A stretch of 64,000 bases of DNA from Streptomyces sp. CB02414 (GCF_001905385.1 NZ_LIPF01000001.1:610765-674764); one strand, 5' to 3'. Numbered from the stretch's first letter, positions 22,866 to 32,460 are shown. Made by a program: numbers and translations. Notes: generated by a model from the sequence alone, not told the origin.

Positions 22866-25622
22866 GTGGCTTCCGCATCCGACCGCAGTGATCGCAGCCC
22901 GATCATCATTGGCGGCCTTCCGAGTCAGGTTCCTGACTTCGATCCCGAGGAAACGCAGGAGTGGCTCGACTCCCTCGACGCCGCCGTCGACGCGCGCGGC
23001 CGGGAGCGGGCCCGCTATCTGATGCTGCGGCTGATCGAGCGGGCCCGCGAGAAGCGCGTGGCCGTGCCCGAGATGCGCAGCACGGACTACGTCAACACCA
23101 TCCCGACCAAGAGCGAGCCGTTCTTCCCCGGCAACGAGGAGATCGAGCGCAGGATCCTCAACGCCACCCGGTGGAACGCCGCGGTGATGGTCTCGCGCGC
23201 GCAGCGGCCCGGCATCGGGGTCGGCGGCCACATCGCCACCTTCGCCTCCTCGGCGTCCCTGTACGACGTGGGCTTCAACCACTTCTTCCGGGGCAAGGAC
23301 GAGGGCGACGGCGGCGACCAGGTCTTCTTCCAGGGCCACGCCTCCCCGGGCATCTACGCGCGCGCCTACCTGCTGGACCGGCTCAGCGAGCAGCACCTGG
23401 ACGGCTTCCGGCAGGAGAAGTCCGCGGCGCCGAACGCGCTGTCGTCGTACCCGCACCCCCGCTCGATGCCGGACTTCTGGGAGTTCCCGACGGTCTCGAT
23501 GGGCCTCGGCCCGATCGGCGCGATCTACCAGGCGCGGATGAACCGTTACATGCACGCGCGCGGGATCGCGGACACGTCGAAGTCGCACGTGTGGGCGTAC
23601 CTGGGCGACGGCGAGATGGACGAGCCGGAGTCGCTGGGCCAGCTCTCCATCGCCGCCCGCGAGGGCCTGGACAACCTGACCTTCGTGGTCAACTGCAACC
23701 TCCAGCGCCTGGACGGCCCGGTGCGCGGCAACGGGAAGATCATCCAGGAGCTGGAGTCGGTCTTCCGGGGCGCCGGCTGGAACGTGATCAAGCTGGTGTG
23801 GGACCGCACCTGGGACCCGCTGCTCGCGCAGGACCGCGACGGCGTGCTGGTCAACCGCATGAACACCACCCCGGACGGCCAGTTCCAGACGTACGCCACC
23901 GAGTCCGGCGCCTACATCCGGGACCACTTCTTCGGCGACGACCACCGGCTGCGCGCGATGGTCGAGAACATGACCGACGACCAGATCCTGCACCTGGGGC
24001 GCGGCGGTCACGACCACCGGAAGATCTACGCGGCGTACAAGGCGGCGCTGGAGCACAAGGGCCAGCCCACCGTCATCCTGGCCAAGACGATCAAGGGCTG
24101 GACGCTGGGCCCGAACTTCGAGGGCCGCAACGCCACGCACCAGATGAAGAAGCTGACGGTCGACGACCTCAAGCGCTTCCGCGACCGGCTGCACCTGCCG
24201 ATCTCCGACAAGGAGCTGGAGTCCGGCCCGCCGCCGTACTACCACCCGGGCCGGGACACGGAGGAGATGCAGTACATGCACGACCGCCGGCTCGGTCTCG
24301 GCGGCTATGTGCCGACCCGCGTCGTACGGTCGAAGCCGCTCGCCCTGCCGGACGACAAGACGTACGCGACCGTGAAGAAGGGGTCGGGTCAGCAGTCCAT
24401 CGCGACGACGATGGCGTTCGTGCGACTGCTCAAGGACCTCATGCGGGACAAGGAGCTCGGCAAGCGGTTCGTGCTGATCGCGCCGGACGAGTACCGCACG
24501 TTCGGCATGGACTCGTTCTTCCCGAGTGCGAAGATCTACAACCCGTTGGGCCAGCAGTACGAGTCCGTGGACCGGGATCTGCTGCTCGCCTACAAGGAGG
24601 CGCCGAACGGGCAGATGCTGCACGACGGCATCTCGGAGGCGGGCTGCACGGCCTCGCTGATCGCGGCCGGATCGGCGTACGCCACGCACGGCGAGCCGCT
24701 CATCCCGGTCTACGTCTTCTACTCGATGTTCGGTTTCCAGCGCACCGGTGACCAGTTCTGGCAGATGGGTGACCAGCTGGCGCGCGGTTTCGTACTGGGC
24801 GCGACCGCTGGACGTACGACGCTGACCGGTGAGGGTCTGCAGCACGCGGACGGCCACTCGCAGCTGCTCGCCTCCACCAACCCGGCGTGCGTGGCCTACG
24901 ACCCGGCCTTCGGGTTCGAGATCGCGCACATCGTCAAGGACGGCCTGCGCCGCATGTACGGCGCGGACGAGCAGCACCCGCACGGCGAGGACGTCTTCTA
25001 CTACCTCACCGTCTACAACGAGCCGATCCAGCACCCGGCCGAGCCCGAGAACGTGGACGTGGAGGGCATCCTCAAGGGCGTCCACCGCTTCAGCGAGGGC
25101 ACGGGCGGCTCGATCCCGGCGCAGATCATGGCGTCCGGGGTCGCGGTGCCGTGGGCGGTCGAGGCCCAGCGGATCCTCGCCGAGGAGTGGAACGTACGCG
25201 CCGACGTCTGGTCGGCGACCTCCTGGAACGAGCTGCGGCGCGAGGCGGTGGCCTGCGAGGAGCACAACCTGCTGCACCCCGAGGAGGAGCAGCAGGTGCC
25301 GTACGTGACGCGGAAGCTGGCCGGTGCGCAGGGGCCGTTCGTGGCCGTCTCCGACTGGATGCGGTCGGTGCCGGACCAGATCGCGCGCTGGGTACCGGGG
25401 ACGTACCAGTCGCTGGGCGCGGACGGCTGGGGCTTCGCGGACACGCGCGGGGCGGCCCGGCGGTTCTTCCACATCGACGCGGAGTCGATCGTGGTGGCGG
25501 TGCTGAGCGAGCTGGCGCGGGAGGGGAAGGTCGACCGGTCGGTGCTGAAGCAGGCGATCGACCGGTACCGGCTGCTGGACGTGGCGGCGGCCGACCCCGG
25601 CGTCGCGGGCGGAGACGCGTAG
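22866..25622 (+). CDS. aceE: Pyruvate dehydrogenase E1 component, homodimeric type
   Basis: A 918-aa enzyme, the usual length for AceE. It decarboxylates pyruvate with thiamine diphosphate and passes the acetyl group to E2. Landmarks are the start '[22 protein letters not shown]', [16 protein letters not shown], the ThDP/Mg2+ motif [13 protein letters not shown] near 246-258 with downstream [14 protein letters not shown], and the transketolase Pyr domain from about 500 ([20 protein letters not shown], '[22 protein letters not shown]', [19 protein letters not shown]). GTG 22866 follows GAAGGAACAGC. It is a single-gene unit closed by a hairpin. E2 and E3 are encoded elsewhere. Confidence 0.97.
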   Translation: MASASDRSDRSPIIIGGLPSQVPDFDPEETQEWLDSLDAAVDARGRERARYLMLRLIERAREKRVAVPEMRSTDYVNTIPTKSEPFFPGNEEIERRILNATRWNAAVMVSRAQRPGIGVGGHIATFASSASLYDVGFNHFFRGKDEGDGGDQVFFQGHASPGIYARAYLLDRLSEQHLDGFRQEKSAAPNALSSYPHPRSMPDFWEFPTVSMGLGPIGAIYQARMNRYMHARGIADTSKSHVWAYLGDGEMDEPESLGQLSIAAREGLDNLTFVVNCNLQRLDGPVRGNGKIIQELESVFRGAGWNVIKLVWDRTWDPLLAQDRDGVLVNRMNTTPDGQFQTYATESGAYIRDHFFGDDHRLRAMVENMTDDQILHLGRGGHDHRKIYAAYKAALEHKGQPTVILAKTIKGWTLGPNFEGRNATHQMKKLTVDDLKRFRDRLHLPISDKELESGPPPYYHPGRDTEEMQYMHDRRLGLGGYVPTRVVRSKPLALPDDKTYATVKKGSGQQSIATTMAFVRLLKDLMRDKELGKRFVLIAPDEYRTFGMDSFFPSAKIYNPLGQQYESVDRDLLLAYKEAPNGQMLHDGISEAGCTASLIAAGSAYATHGEPLIPVYVFYSMFGFQRTGDQFWQMGDQLARGFVLGATAGRTTLTGEGLQHADGHSQLLASTNPACVAYDPAFGFEIAHIVKDGLRRMYGADEQHPHGEDVFYYLTVYNEPIQHPAEPENVDVEGILKGVHRFSEGTGGSIPAQIMASGVAVPWAVEAQRILAEEWNVRADVWSATSWNELRREAVACEEHNLLHPEEEQQVPYVTRKLAGAQGPFVAVSDWMRSVPDQIARWVPGTYQSLGADGWGFADTRGAARRFFHIDAESIVVAVLSELAREGKVDRSVLKQAIDRYRLLDVAAADPGVAGGDA

Positions 25623-25650
25623 GCGCGCGGGCGCGTATTCGGTGATGTGC

Positions 25651-25690
25651 GGGGCGGTGGGGCTTCGGCTCCGCCGCCCCGGCCCTCTTT
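25651..25690 (+). terminator. Rho-independent terminator of aceE
   Basis: GGGGCGGTGGGG and CTCCGCCGCCCC pair over 12 positions (two G-U) around the loop CTTCGG, followed by ggccctcttt, 28 bp past the aceE stop. Confidence 0.75.
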
Positions 25691-26086
25691 TCCCGCCTCC
25701 GTACGATGCGGGCACGGCGTGCGCGGAAAGGGTCGGGGCACGGACGGCCGACGAGCCCGACGACGGCGAGGGTCGCGCGATCCGGCCCGGTCCGTAGCCA
25801 CGTCCGGCCACGTGAGCGGGGGCACCCGCACGAGTCGGCCCGATGCTCGCCGTCATCAACTCGTTGAACCCCTCGTGGAGTTCGGGTACCCCCGCACGGC
25901 GGCTCATGCCTGCCCGGGGTGTGCTGCCTGCGCGCTGCCCCCCTCCAGCAGCGCGCCGCAGCCTCTCGCCCTCCGTGCCCTGCGGAGGACGTGACCCACT
26001 GTGACCTGCGAGGTCCGTCGGAGGGGAGGGTTCACCGGCCCTGTCACCCGGATAGGCGAACAGGGCCGGGTACGCACCGGACGTCC
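25691..26086. other. Intergenic region with no supported gene
   Basis: About 400 bp between the aceE terminator and the MFS gene stop. Open frames exist on both strands because of the high GC, for example 25647-25994 on the plus strand, but their products are low-complexity and lack ribosome sites or family motifs. I see no RNA gene or clear regulatory dyad. Confidence 0.5.
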
Positions 26087-27703
26087 TCAGATGTGGCCCA
26101 CGCCCGCACCGGCCTCCGCGTTCTCACCGCGCTTGGTGAGGAAGGCGACCAGCACGGCCACAGCGGCCACACCGGCGGCGACGAGCGACGCCAGGCTCAT
26201 GCCGGAGATGAAGGTGTCGTGCGCGACGTCGGTGATCTTCGCGGCGATCTGCTCCGGGGTGCCCTCGGGCACCGGCGCGATGCCCTGCTGCACCGCCTGC
26301 GCCGTCAGCTCCTCCTGCTCCGGCGTGAGCGCGGGCAGCCCCGCGTCCGTCCAGTTGCCCGCGAGGTCGCTGTCGACCTTGGAGGCCATCACGGCACCCA
26401 GCACCGCCGTGCCGAGGCTGCCGCCGATCTGCATCGCCGCCTGCTGGAGACCGCCCGCGACACCCGACAGCTCCATCGGGGCGTTGCCCACGATGACCTC
26501 GGTGGCGCCCACCATGACCGGCGCGAGACCGAGGCCGAGCAGCGCGAACCAGACGGACATCGCGACGCTGCCGGTGTCCTTCTCCAGCGTGGACATGCCG
26601 TACATGGCGACCGCGGTGCACACCATGCCGCCCGCGAGCGGCACGCGCGGCCCGAACTTGGTGATCATCGCGCCGGCCAGCGGCGAGGCGACGATCATCA
26701 TCGCGGTGAGCGGCAGCAGGTGCAGGCCGGCGTCGATGGGGCTCATGCCGTGCACGTTCTGGAGGTAGAACGTCACGAAGAACAGGCCGCCCATGAAGGC
26801 GATGGCCATCAGGACCATCAGGACGACACCCGCCGACAGCGGCACCGAGCGGAACATCGCCAGCGGGATCAGCGGCTCCCTCACCTTGGTCTCCCAGAAG
26901 GAGAAGGCGGCGAAGCCCACCACCGACACCGCGATGAACAGCCAGGTCTGGCCGGAGCCCCAGCCCCACTCGGGCGCCTTGATGAGTGCCCACACCAGGC
27001 AGAACATCGAGGCCGACAGCAGAACGATGCCGACGACGTCGAAGGAGCGCGGCGCGTTCTCGGCCCGGTGGTCCAGCAGGATCAGTACACCGAGCACCAC
27101 GGCGAGGACGCCGACCGGCACGTTGATGAAGAACACCGACTGCCAGTTGACGTGCTCGACCAGCACGCCGCCCAGGATCGGGCCGCCCGCGGTGGAGGCG
27201 CCGATGACCATGCCCCAGATGCCGATGGCCATGTTGAGCTTCTCGGCCGGGAAGGTGGCCCGCAGCAGGCCGAGCGCGGCCGGCATCAGCAGGGCGCCGA
27301 ACAGTCCCTGGAAGACACGGAAGACGATGACGGCGGCGATGCTGTCGGAGAGCCCGATGGCTCCCGAGGACGCGGCGAAGCCGGCCACGCCGATGAGGAA
27401 GGTCTGCCGGTGCCCGAAGCGGTCACCGAGCTTGCCCGCGGTGATCAGGGAGACCGCGAGGGCGAGGAAGTAGGCGTTGGTGATCCACTGCAGCTCGGAC
27501 CAGCTGGCGCCCAGGTCCTTGCCGATGGCCGGGTTGGCGATGGCCACGATGGTGCCGTCGAGGGCCACCATCATGACCCCGACCGCGACGGTGATGAGGG
27601 TGACCCACGGGTGTCCGCGCAACCCCGAGGCCGGCGCCGGGCCCGACGGGGTGGACGGTCCGTCCCCCGGCCCCGTCTTGTCGATGGTGGTCTGACTAGT
27701 CAT
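26087..27703 (-). CDS. MFS drug efflux transporter, DHA2 (14-TMS) family
   Basis: A 538-aa protein with about 14 hydrophobic segments. Family signatures: 'VGVMMVALDGTIVAIANPAI' (first helix), GKLGDRFGHRQTFLIG (motif A), FRVFQGLFGALLMPAALGLL, 'IGIWGMVIGASTAGGPILGG' (motif C of antiporters), INVPVG. A large periplasmic loop lies before the last helix. It probably exports a hydrophobic drug by proton antiport. ATG 27703 is 7 nt after TAGCCT (27716-27711), which pairs with TTGTCA (27740-27735) at 18 bp, so the message is leaderless. The divergent TetR gene is the probable repressor. Confidence 0.93.
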   Translation of the reverse strand: MTSQTTIDKTGPGDGPSTPSGPAPASGLRGHPWVTLITVAVGVMMVALDGTIVAIANPAIGKDLGASWSELQWITNAYFLALAVSLITAGKLGDRFGHRQTFLIGVAGFAASSGAIGLSDSIAAVIVFRVFQGLFGALLMPAALGLLRATFPAEKLNMAIGIWGMVIGASTAGGPILGGVLVEHVNWQSVFFINVPVGVLAVVLGVLILLDHRAENAPRSFDVVGIVLLSASMFCLVWALIKAPEWGWGSGQTWLFIAVSVVGFAAFSFWETKVREPLIPLAMFRSVPLSAGVVLMVLMAIAFMGGLFFVTFYLQNVHGMSPIDAGLHLLPLTAMMIVASPLAGAMITKFGPRVPLAGGMVCTAVAMYGMSTLEKDTGSVAMSVWFALLGLGLAPVMVGATEVIVGNAPMELSGVAGGLQQAAMQIGGSLGTAVLGAVMASKVDSDLAGNWTDAGLPALTPEQEELTAQAVQQGIAPVPEGTPEQIAAKITDVAHDTFISGMSLASLVAAGVAAVAVLVAFLTKRGENAEAGAGVGHI

Positions 27704-27710
27704 ACCGGCG

Positions 27711-27763
27711 AGGCTAATGACAGCCGCTGACAGTTGACAAACGGTTTCACCGGTCGGTAACTG
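27711..27763. promoter_or_regulatory. Overlapping divergent promoters of the MFS and TetR genes
   Basis: Minus strand: TTGTCA (27740-27735), 18 bp, TAGCCT (27716-27711). Plus strand: TTGACA (27734-27739), 18 bp, TAACTG (27758-27763). The two -35 boxes share the same bases, so the genes compete for polymerase and one bound TetR dimer could shut both. CAGTT (27731-27735) and AACTG (27759-27763) form an outer dyad. Confidence 0.6.
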
Positions 27764-27852
27764 ACAGGACATCTGCGGCTAGCCTGAACTGCGGAAACGA
27801 CGCGAGAACAACAGCGCGGCGACACGCCGGAGCCGACCCGAGGAGCGACCTT

Positions 27853-28512
27853 TTGAAGATGGCGGAGACGGCGCCCCCGCTGGGTCTGCGCGAGCGGAAG
27901 AAACAGCGCACCCGGGACACCCTGCTGCGCTTTGCCCTCGAGCTGTTCACGGCGCGGGGCTACGAGGCGACGACCGTGGACGACATCGCGGAGGCGGCCG
28001 AGGTCTCGCAGCGCACCTTCTTCCGCTACTTCGCCAGCAAGGAGGAGGCGGCCTTCTTCGTGTCACGGCTCGCGGAGTCGCACTTCGTCGACGCCGTACG
28101 CCGCCGGCCGCCCGAGGAGGCGCCGCTGGACGCGCTGCGTCACGCCCTCGTGGAGAGCTGGGACACCATCGGGGAGGCCGTCGAGCAGCTGGTCCCGCTG
28201 GAGCTGCACATGCGGTTCTACCGGGTGATCGAGTCGACACCCGCCCTGCTCGCCGCCCACCTGCGGCGCGCCGCCGAGCTGGAGGAGGAGATCGCCCGCG
28301 TCGTCGCCGACCGCGAGCACCTCGACGTCGACACCGACCCCCGGCCCCGCGTCGTCGTGGCCGTCTTCGGGGCGGTCATGCGGGTCACCGAACGGATCTG
28401 GTCGACGCGGGACGACGCCGGCCTCGCGGCGCTGCGGGAGCTGACCTCCGCCTACCTCGACCAGGTCGAGCCCGCCCTCACGGGCGACTGGCGGAGCGGG
28501 AGAATCCCGTAG
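27853..28512 (+). CDS. TetR family transcriptional regulator
   Basis: A 219-aa regulator. The N-terminal helix-turn-helix is 'RDTLLRFALELFTARGYEATTVDDIAEAAEVSQRTFFRYFASKEE' (residues about 18-62). It also has a helical ligand-binding domain with the 'ALRHALVESWDTIGEAVEQL' type core. TTG 27853 is preferred because AGGAG (27841-27845) is 7 nt upstream; ATG 27859 would be 13 nt away. It most likely represses the divergent DHA2 transporter and itself, released by a drug-like ligand. Confidence 0.92.
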   Translation: MKMAETAPPLGLRERKKQRTRDTLLRFALELFTARGYEATTVDDIAEAAEVSQRTFFRYFASKEEAAFFVSRLAESHFVDAVRRRPPEEAPLDALRHALVESWDTIGEAVEQLVPLELHMRFYRVIESTPALLAAHLRRAAELEEEIARVVADREHLDVDTDPRPRVVVAVFGAVMRVTERIWSTRDDAGLAALRELTSAYLDQVEPALTGDWRSGRIP

Positions 28513-28606
28513 GAACGCCATAACAACTCCCTACCGGAAGACCAAAACGTGATCCGTGTCACTGGATTCACGCGAGACCGTCCCGTTCTCCTAGTGTGTC
28601 CTCCCA

Positions 28607-29815
28607 GTGACTTCCTTCGACACCTCCCCGCAACTCAATGCCTGGCGCGCACTGCTCGCCCTGGCCGTGGTGTTCGTGATGCTGGCGACCACCGGCTGGA
28701 CCGCCCTGCGCAACCAGCGGGGACCCACGGCCCTGGAAGCGTCGGTCACGGCCTGGGAGCACGGCCGGATCGACGGACGCCGGCTGCCCGACGCGCAGTC
28801 GGCTCCCGCCCGGCTGGCCCGGTTCTTCGCCTCGCTCTCCGACTGGCAGCGGGGGAGCCTGGCCCGCCGCTACCCCCTCGCCGTCGGCAACATGAACGGC
28901 GCCCCCGTGGAGGTGCGCTACCTCGCCAACCGGGCGGCACTGCGCAAGGCACGCGCGGTGGAGCGACTACGGATGCACGACGACCGCCTGTCCCCGTCGG
29001 GGCAGCGCGAGGCGGGCCGGCGCGCACACCGCTACGACTCCCTGCTGGACCCCGACCGCCACATCCTCGCCTTCGACCCGGCGGGCTCGGGCAAGGTCGC
29101 CGAGGTCTTCGGGAACCTGAACCGCGCCGACCGGGTGTCCGTCGTCGTGCCCGGCGTGGACACCGATCTGCTCACCTTCCAGCGCACCGTCCGCAAGTAC
29201 TCGGCGCCCGCGGGCATGGCCGAGTCGCTGTACGCGGCCGAGCACACGGTGAGCCCGGACACGCGCACCGCCGTGATCGCCTGGGCCGACTACACCTCGC
29301 CGAGCGGACTCGGCATGGAGGCGGCCACGGCGACCCGCGCCGAGGACGGCGCCGTCCGGCTGAACGCCCTGCTGCGGGCGTTGCCCGGCCGGGCCCCGGT
29401 CTCCCTCTTCTGCCACAGCTACGGCTCGGTGGTCTGCGGCCTCGCCGCCGGCCACCTGCCCGTGCGGGTGACCGACATAGCGGTGGCCGGCAGCCCCGGC
29501 ATGCGGGTCGAGAAGGCCGCCCACCTGGGCACCTCCGCGCGCGTGTGGGCGATGCGGGACGCCGACGACTGGATCCAGGACGTGCCGTACATGGAGGTCG
29601 GCGGCCTCGGACACGGCGCGGATCCGGTGTCCGCGGCGTTCGGGGCGCGGGTGCTGTCCGCGCGGGGCGCCCAGGGACACAGCGGCTACTTCGTGCCGGG
29701 CACGGAGAGCCTGCGGAACTTCGCGGAGATCGGCGTTGGCGCATACCGCACGGTCGCCTGCGCCGGAGAGAACGGCACATGCCGGGCGGGTTTGTCCGAA
29801 GCGGTGGCCGCCTGA
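28607..29815 (+). CDS. Alpha/beta hydrolase (DUF1023 family)
   Basis: A 402-aa protein. An N-terminal membrane helix or signal anchor (about residues 12-33, 'ALLALAVVFVMLATTGWTAL') precedes a helical segment. The DUF1023 hydrolase domain starts near 145 ('LAFDPAGSGKVAEVFGNL', VVVPGVDTDLLTF). The nucleophile elbow is CHSYGSVV (Ser near 269), with Asp in WAMRDADDWI and His in GAQGHSGYF. It is probably a lipase or esterase facing the outside. GTG 28607 lies 9 nt after TAGTGT (28592-28597), so it is probably leaderless. It stands alone. Confidence 0.85.
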   Translation: MTSFDTSPQLNAWRALLALAVVFVMLATTGWTALRNQRGPTALEASVTAWEHGRIDGRRLPDAQSAPARLARFFASLSDWQRGSLARRYPLAVGNMNGAPVEVRYLANRAALRKARAVERLRMHDDRLSPSGQREAGRRAHRYDSLLDPDRHILAFDPAGSGKVAEVFGNLNRADRVSVVVPGVDTDLLTFQRTVRKYSAPAGMAESLYAAEHTVSPDTRTAVIAWADYTSPSGLGMEAATATRAEDGAVRLNALLRALPGRAPVSLFCHSYGSVVCGLAAGHLPVRVTDIAVAGSPGMRVEKAAHLGTSARVWAMRDADDWIQDVPYMEVGGLGHGADPVSAAFGARVLSARGAQGHSGYFVPGTESLRNFAEIGVGAYRTVACAGENGTCRAGLSEAVAA

Positions 29816-29890
29816 CGCGCGTAGAGGTGCAGATACTCCGGTTTGCACGGGGAGGGGACGGAAGAGCTCGTGCCGCATACGATGAGCCGC

Positions 29891-30760
29891 ATGGGTGACG
29901 TACTGGCCGGATTTCATGCCGCCTGGGAGTTCGAGTCCGACTCCGTGCTCATCCGCTACGAACGGGGGATTCGAACACCCAAGCTGTTCCAGGCCCTGGG
30001 GGAACGCCGGGTTCCCCTGGAGGCGATCGCCGGCGTGACGCTCACGCCCGGCAGGCGCGGCACCGTCGTGCTGCGCGTCGAGCCGCGCCCGGGCGCCGAC
30101 CCGCTGATGGAGGCGGCGGCCGGGCAGCTGAAGGAAGGGTGCGACCCGTACCGGCTGGTGCTGCCCGCCGAACGGGAGGTACTCGCGGAGTACTACGCCG
30201 ACGAGTTGCGCGGGCTGCTGACCGAGTCCGGCAAGACCGAGCGGTACCTGGTGGCGGCGCCCGAGGCGCCGCTGCACTTCAAGGCGTACGACGGGAAGGC
30301 GTCCTTCGACGGCACGTCGGTGTCCTTCCGGTGGTTCTGGACGGGCGCGTCGTCGGCGAAGTGGAAGGCCGGCGACCAGACGTTCCCGGTCGCCGGCCTG
30401 GGCGGGGTGGAGTGGCGCTCCCCCGAGCTGTTCGACGGGTACCTGCGGCTGCTGCCGCGGGACGCGTCCGCCACGGCCGCCGCGCCGGCCGTTCCGCAGG
30501 CCGACCAGGACCCCGCCACCGTCGTGTTCGGGCTCGGGTACGGGCCGGTGCACGAGTCACTGCCGTTCGCCGCGGCGGTGCTGGCGGCGGTGCGGGAGCG
30601 GGGCGCGGGCGCCCCGATGCCGGTGCCCGTGCCGGCGCCTCGGCGGGATCCGGCGGACATCGCCGAGCGGATACGGCATCTCGGGGAGCTGCATCAGGCG
30701 GGGCTGGTGACGGACGAGGAGTTCTCTTCGAAGAAGGCGGAGTTGTTGGCGGAGCTTTAG
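29891..30760 (+). CDS. DUF4429 domain protein with C-terminal SHOCT motif
   Basis: A 289-aa protein. It has two DUF4429-type PH-like beta domains: 'LAGFHAAWEFESDSVLIRYER' onward to about 105, and 'LHFKAYDGKASFDGTSVSFRW' from about 125. A Pro/Ala linker follows, and then a SHOCT helix pair 'RHLGELHQAGLVTDEEFSSKKAELLAEL'. SHOCT motifs mediate oligomerisation. Function unknown. ATG 29891 is chosen because TACGAT (29878-29883) is 7 nt upstream as a -10 box; the in-frame ATG at 29882 overlaps that box. The C-terminus is followed by a known type of Streptomyces intergenic repeat. Confidence 0.85.
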   Translation: MGDVLAGFHAAWEFESDSVLIRYERGIRTPKLFQALGERRVPLEAIAGVTLTPGRRGTVVLRVEPRPGADPLMEAAAGQLKEGCDPYRLVLPAEREVLAEYYADELRGLLTESGKTERYLVAAPEAPLHFKAYDGKASFDGTSVSFRWFWTGASSAKWKAGDQTFPVAGLGGVEWRSPELFDGYLRLLPRDASATAAAPAVPQADQDPATVVFGLGYGPVHESLPFAAAVLAAVRERGAGAPMPVPVPAPRRDPADIAERIRHLGELHQAGLVTDEEFSSKKAELLAEL

Positions 30761-30787
30761 CGTCTGCGAGGTTCGGTTTCGTATTCG

Positions 30788-30856
30788 GGTGCGGGTCGGC
30801 TGTGGCTGGTCGCGCCCACGCGGCGGAGCCGCAGATCGAAACAGCCCCGCGCCCCT
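30788..30856 (-). repeat. Dispersed Streptomyces intergenic repeat (recognised by pattern)
   Basis: Read on the minus strand, the 3'-end region between two convergent genes begins AGGGGCGCGGGGCTGT, then TGCGGCTCCGCCGCGTGGG and GCGCGACCAGCCAC. I recall this string from many gene ends in S. coelicolor and relatives. GCGGC/GCCGC (30820-30832) makes an internal hairpin, so it may also help end transcription. Copy number cannot be checked here. Confidence 0.5.
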
Positions 30857-30864
30857 GGGTAACT

Positions 30865-31881
30865 TCACTCACGCCCGGCAGAAGTGAACGTCATGTCCGC
30901 GTAGCGGTCGCCTGCCACCTTTCCCGCGATCGGGTCCAGCAGGGCCAGCTCGGTGTCCGTCAGGACGATGCGGGTCGCCGCCGTGTTCTCCTCCACTCGG
31001 GCCGGCTTCCGCGTGCCCGGGATCGGGACCACCGGCAGGCCGTGCACCGCCGCTCGCTGCTGGGCCCACGCCAGGGCGATCTGGCCGAGGGTGGCGCCGT
31101 GGGCCTCGGCGACCGAGCGGACCGGGGCGAGGAGGGCCGCGTTGGCCGCCGCGTTGTCGCCGGTGAAGCGGGGCTGCTGACGGCGGAAGTCGCCGTCCGT
31201 GAGGTCCTGGCCGGCGTCGGCGAAGGCACCGGTGAGGAAGCCGCGGCCGAGCGGGGAGTACGGGACGAGGGCCACGCCCAGTTCGCGGGCGGCCGGCACC
31301 ACGCCCGCCTCGATGTCCCGGCTGAACAGCGACCACTCCGACTGCACGGCGGCGATCGGGTGGACCGCCTGCGCGGCCCGCAGCTCGTCGCCCGTCACCT
31401 CGCTCAGCCCGAGGTGCTTGACCTTGCCCTCGCGCACGAGGTCGGCCATGACGGCGACGGTCTCCTCGATCGGCACGTTCACGTCGCGCCGGTGCATGTA
31501 ATAGAGGTCGATGACGTCGACGCCCAGGCGCTCCAGGCTGCCCTCGACGGCCTGGCGGACGTACGGCGGGTCGTTGCGGATGATCCGCTTCGTCGGGTCG
31601 TCCGGCGGGATGGACAGGGCGAACTTGGTCGCGACGACGACCTCGTCGCGGTGGGCCCGGAAGAACGGCGCCAGGAACCGCTCGTTCTCGCCCGCCCCGT
31701 ACGCGTCGGCCGTGTCGTACAGCGTGACGCCGAGTTCCAGCGCTCGCTCCAGGGTCGCCCGTGACGCGTCGGCGTCCGAGGGGCCGTATCCGAAGCTCAT
31801 GCCCATGCAGCCCAGGCCCTGGACGCCCACCTCGGGGCCGCCGTCGCCGAGCCGCGTCGTCGGGATCCTGCTGTCGGTCAT
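30865..31881 (-). CDS. Aldo/keto reductase (AKR13-like)
   Basis: A 338-aa NADPH-dependent TIM-barrel reductase. The catalytic tetrad is visible: Asp and Tyr in LYDTADAYGAGENE (about 55-68), Lys in VVVATKF (about 85), His in YYMHRRD (about 129). The start 'RLGDGGPEVGVQGLGCMGMS' and 'PIPGTRKPARVEENTAA' cofactor segment fit the YakC/AKR13 group, which reduces aldehydes and ketones. Its ATG overlaps the stop of the MerR gene by four bases (ATGA), so regulator and enzyme form one operon under a MerR-type promoter. Confidence 0.93.
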   Translation of the reverse strand: MTDSRIPTTRLGDGGPEVGVQGLGCMGMSFGYGPSDADASRATLERALELGVTLYDTADAYGAGENERFLAPFFRAHRDEVVVATKFALSIPPDDPTKRIIRNDPPYVRQAVEGSLERLGVDVIDLYYMHRRDVNVPIEETVAVMADLVREGKVKHLGLSEVTGDELRAAQAVHPIAAVQSEWSLFSRDIEAGVVPAARELGVALVPYSPLGRGFLTGAFADAGQDLTDGDFRRQQPRFTGDNAAANAALLAPVRSVAEAHGATLGQIALAWAQQRAAVHGLPVVPIPGTRKPARVEENTAATRIVLTDTELALLDPIAGKVAGDRYADMTFTSAGRE

Positions 31882-32363
31882 CGGGTGCTCTCCTTTTCAC
31901 GGGCGCGTCCGGCGTCCCCGTAGAAGCTGATCTTCCGGTCGAGTACGGCGAGGGTGTCCTGGAGTTCGGCGATCCGCGTCAGCACGTCGCGGCGCGTGGA
32001 CTCCAGCAGTTCCCGCCGGGCGGGGTAGGTGCTCTCGCCCTCGCGCACCAGCTCCGCGTACCGGACCATGTCGGCGACCGGCATGCCGGTCATGCGGAGC
32101 TTGCCGACGAGGTCGAGCCAGTCCAGGTCGCGGTTGCTGTAGCGGCGCTGCCCGGTGTGCGAGCGGTCGATGTGGGACATCAGGCCGATCCGCTCGTACC
32201 AGCGCAGGGTGTGGGCCGTCAGCCCGGTGAAGGCGGCGACCTCGCTGATGGTGTAGCGGTCCTGCCCCTCGGGGCGCGGGTGGCGCGGGGGCGGGGCGGA
32301 GCAGATGTCCGTGCTGGTGGAGTCCGGCGCGAGCGTCCCGGCCGTGGTCTGCATCACCGTCAT
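31878..32363 (-). CDS. MerR family transcriptional regulator
   Basis: A 161-aa protein. Residues about 36-105 are a MerR helix-turn-helix-wing: 'YTISEVAAFTGLTAHTLRWYERIGLM...RRYSNRDLDWLDLVGKLRMTGM'. A coiled-coil dimerisation helix (about 115-150) follows, with no Cys ligand-binding motif, so the effector is likely organic rather than a metal. The 35-residue N-terminal extension is unusual for the family. ATG 32363 is 7 nt after TAGCGT. The operator lies in its own promoter, implying autoregulation together with the downstream aldo/keto reductase. Confidence 0.9.
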   Translation of the reverse strand: MTVMQTTAGTLAPDSTSTDICSAPPPRHPRPEGQDRYTISEVAAFTGLTAHTLRWYERIGLMSHIDRSHTGQRRYSNRDLDWLDLVGKLRMTGMPVADMVRYAELVREGESTYPARRELLESTRRDVLTRIAELQDTLAVLDRKISFYGDAGRAREKESTR

Positions 32364-32370
32364 GTGCCAC

Positions 32371-32401
32371 ACGCTATGACCTTGGAGTGCACTCCAAGCA
32401 A
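32371..32401 (-). promoter_or_regulatory. MerR-type promoter with 18-bp palindrome in a 19-bp spacer
   Basis: On the minus strand TTGCTT (32401-32396) and TAGCGT (32376-32371) are 19 bp apart, the overlong spacing that MerR regulators correct by twisting DNA. A perfect palindrome CTTGGAGTGCACTCCAAG (32381-32398) fills the spacer. It drives the merR-AKR operon. Confidence 0.7.
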
Positions 32402-32460
32402 GCGCGTACGGCGGGAAAATGGCGGGATGGGCAGGCCCCCGGCTGATTAGCATGCCCGGC

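Noticed and set aside
22488..25907. A 1139-codon open frame on the minus strand across aceE
   Set aside because: Antisense to aceE, whose protein is recognisable over its full length; no ribosome site or motif in the shadow frame.
25647..25994. Possible small gene (115 codons) after aceE
   Set aside because: It begins just before the aceE terminator hairpin and runs through it, and its product is Ser/Pro/Arg low complexity without a ribosome site.
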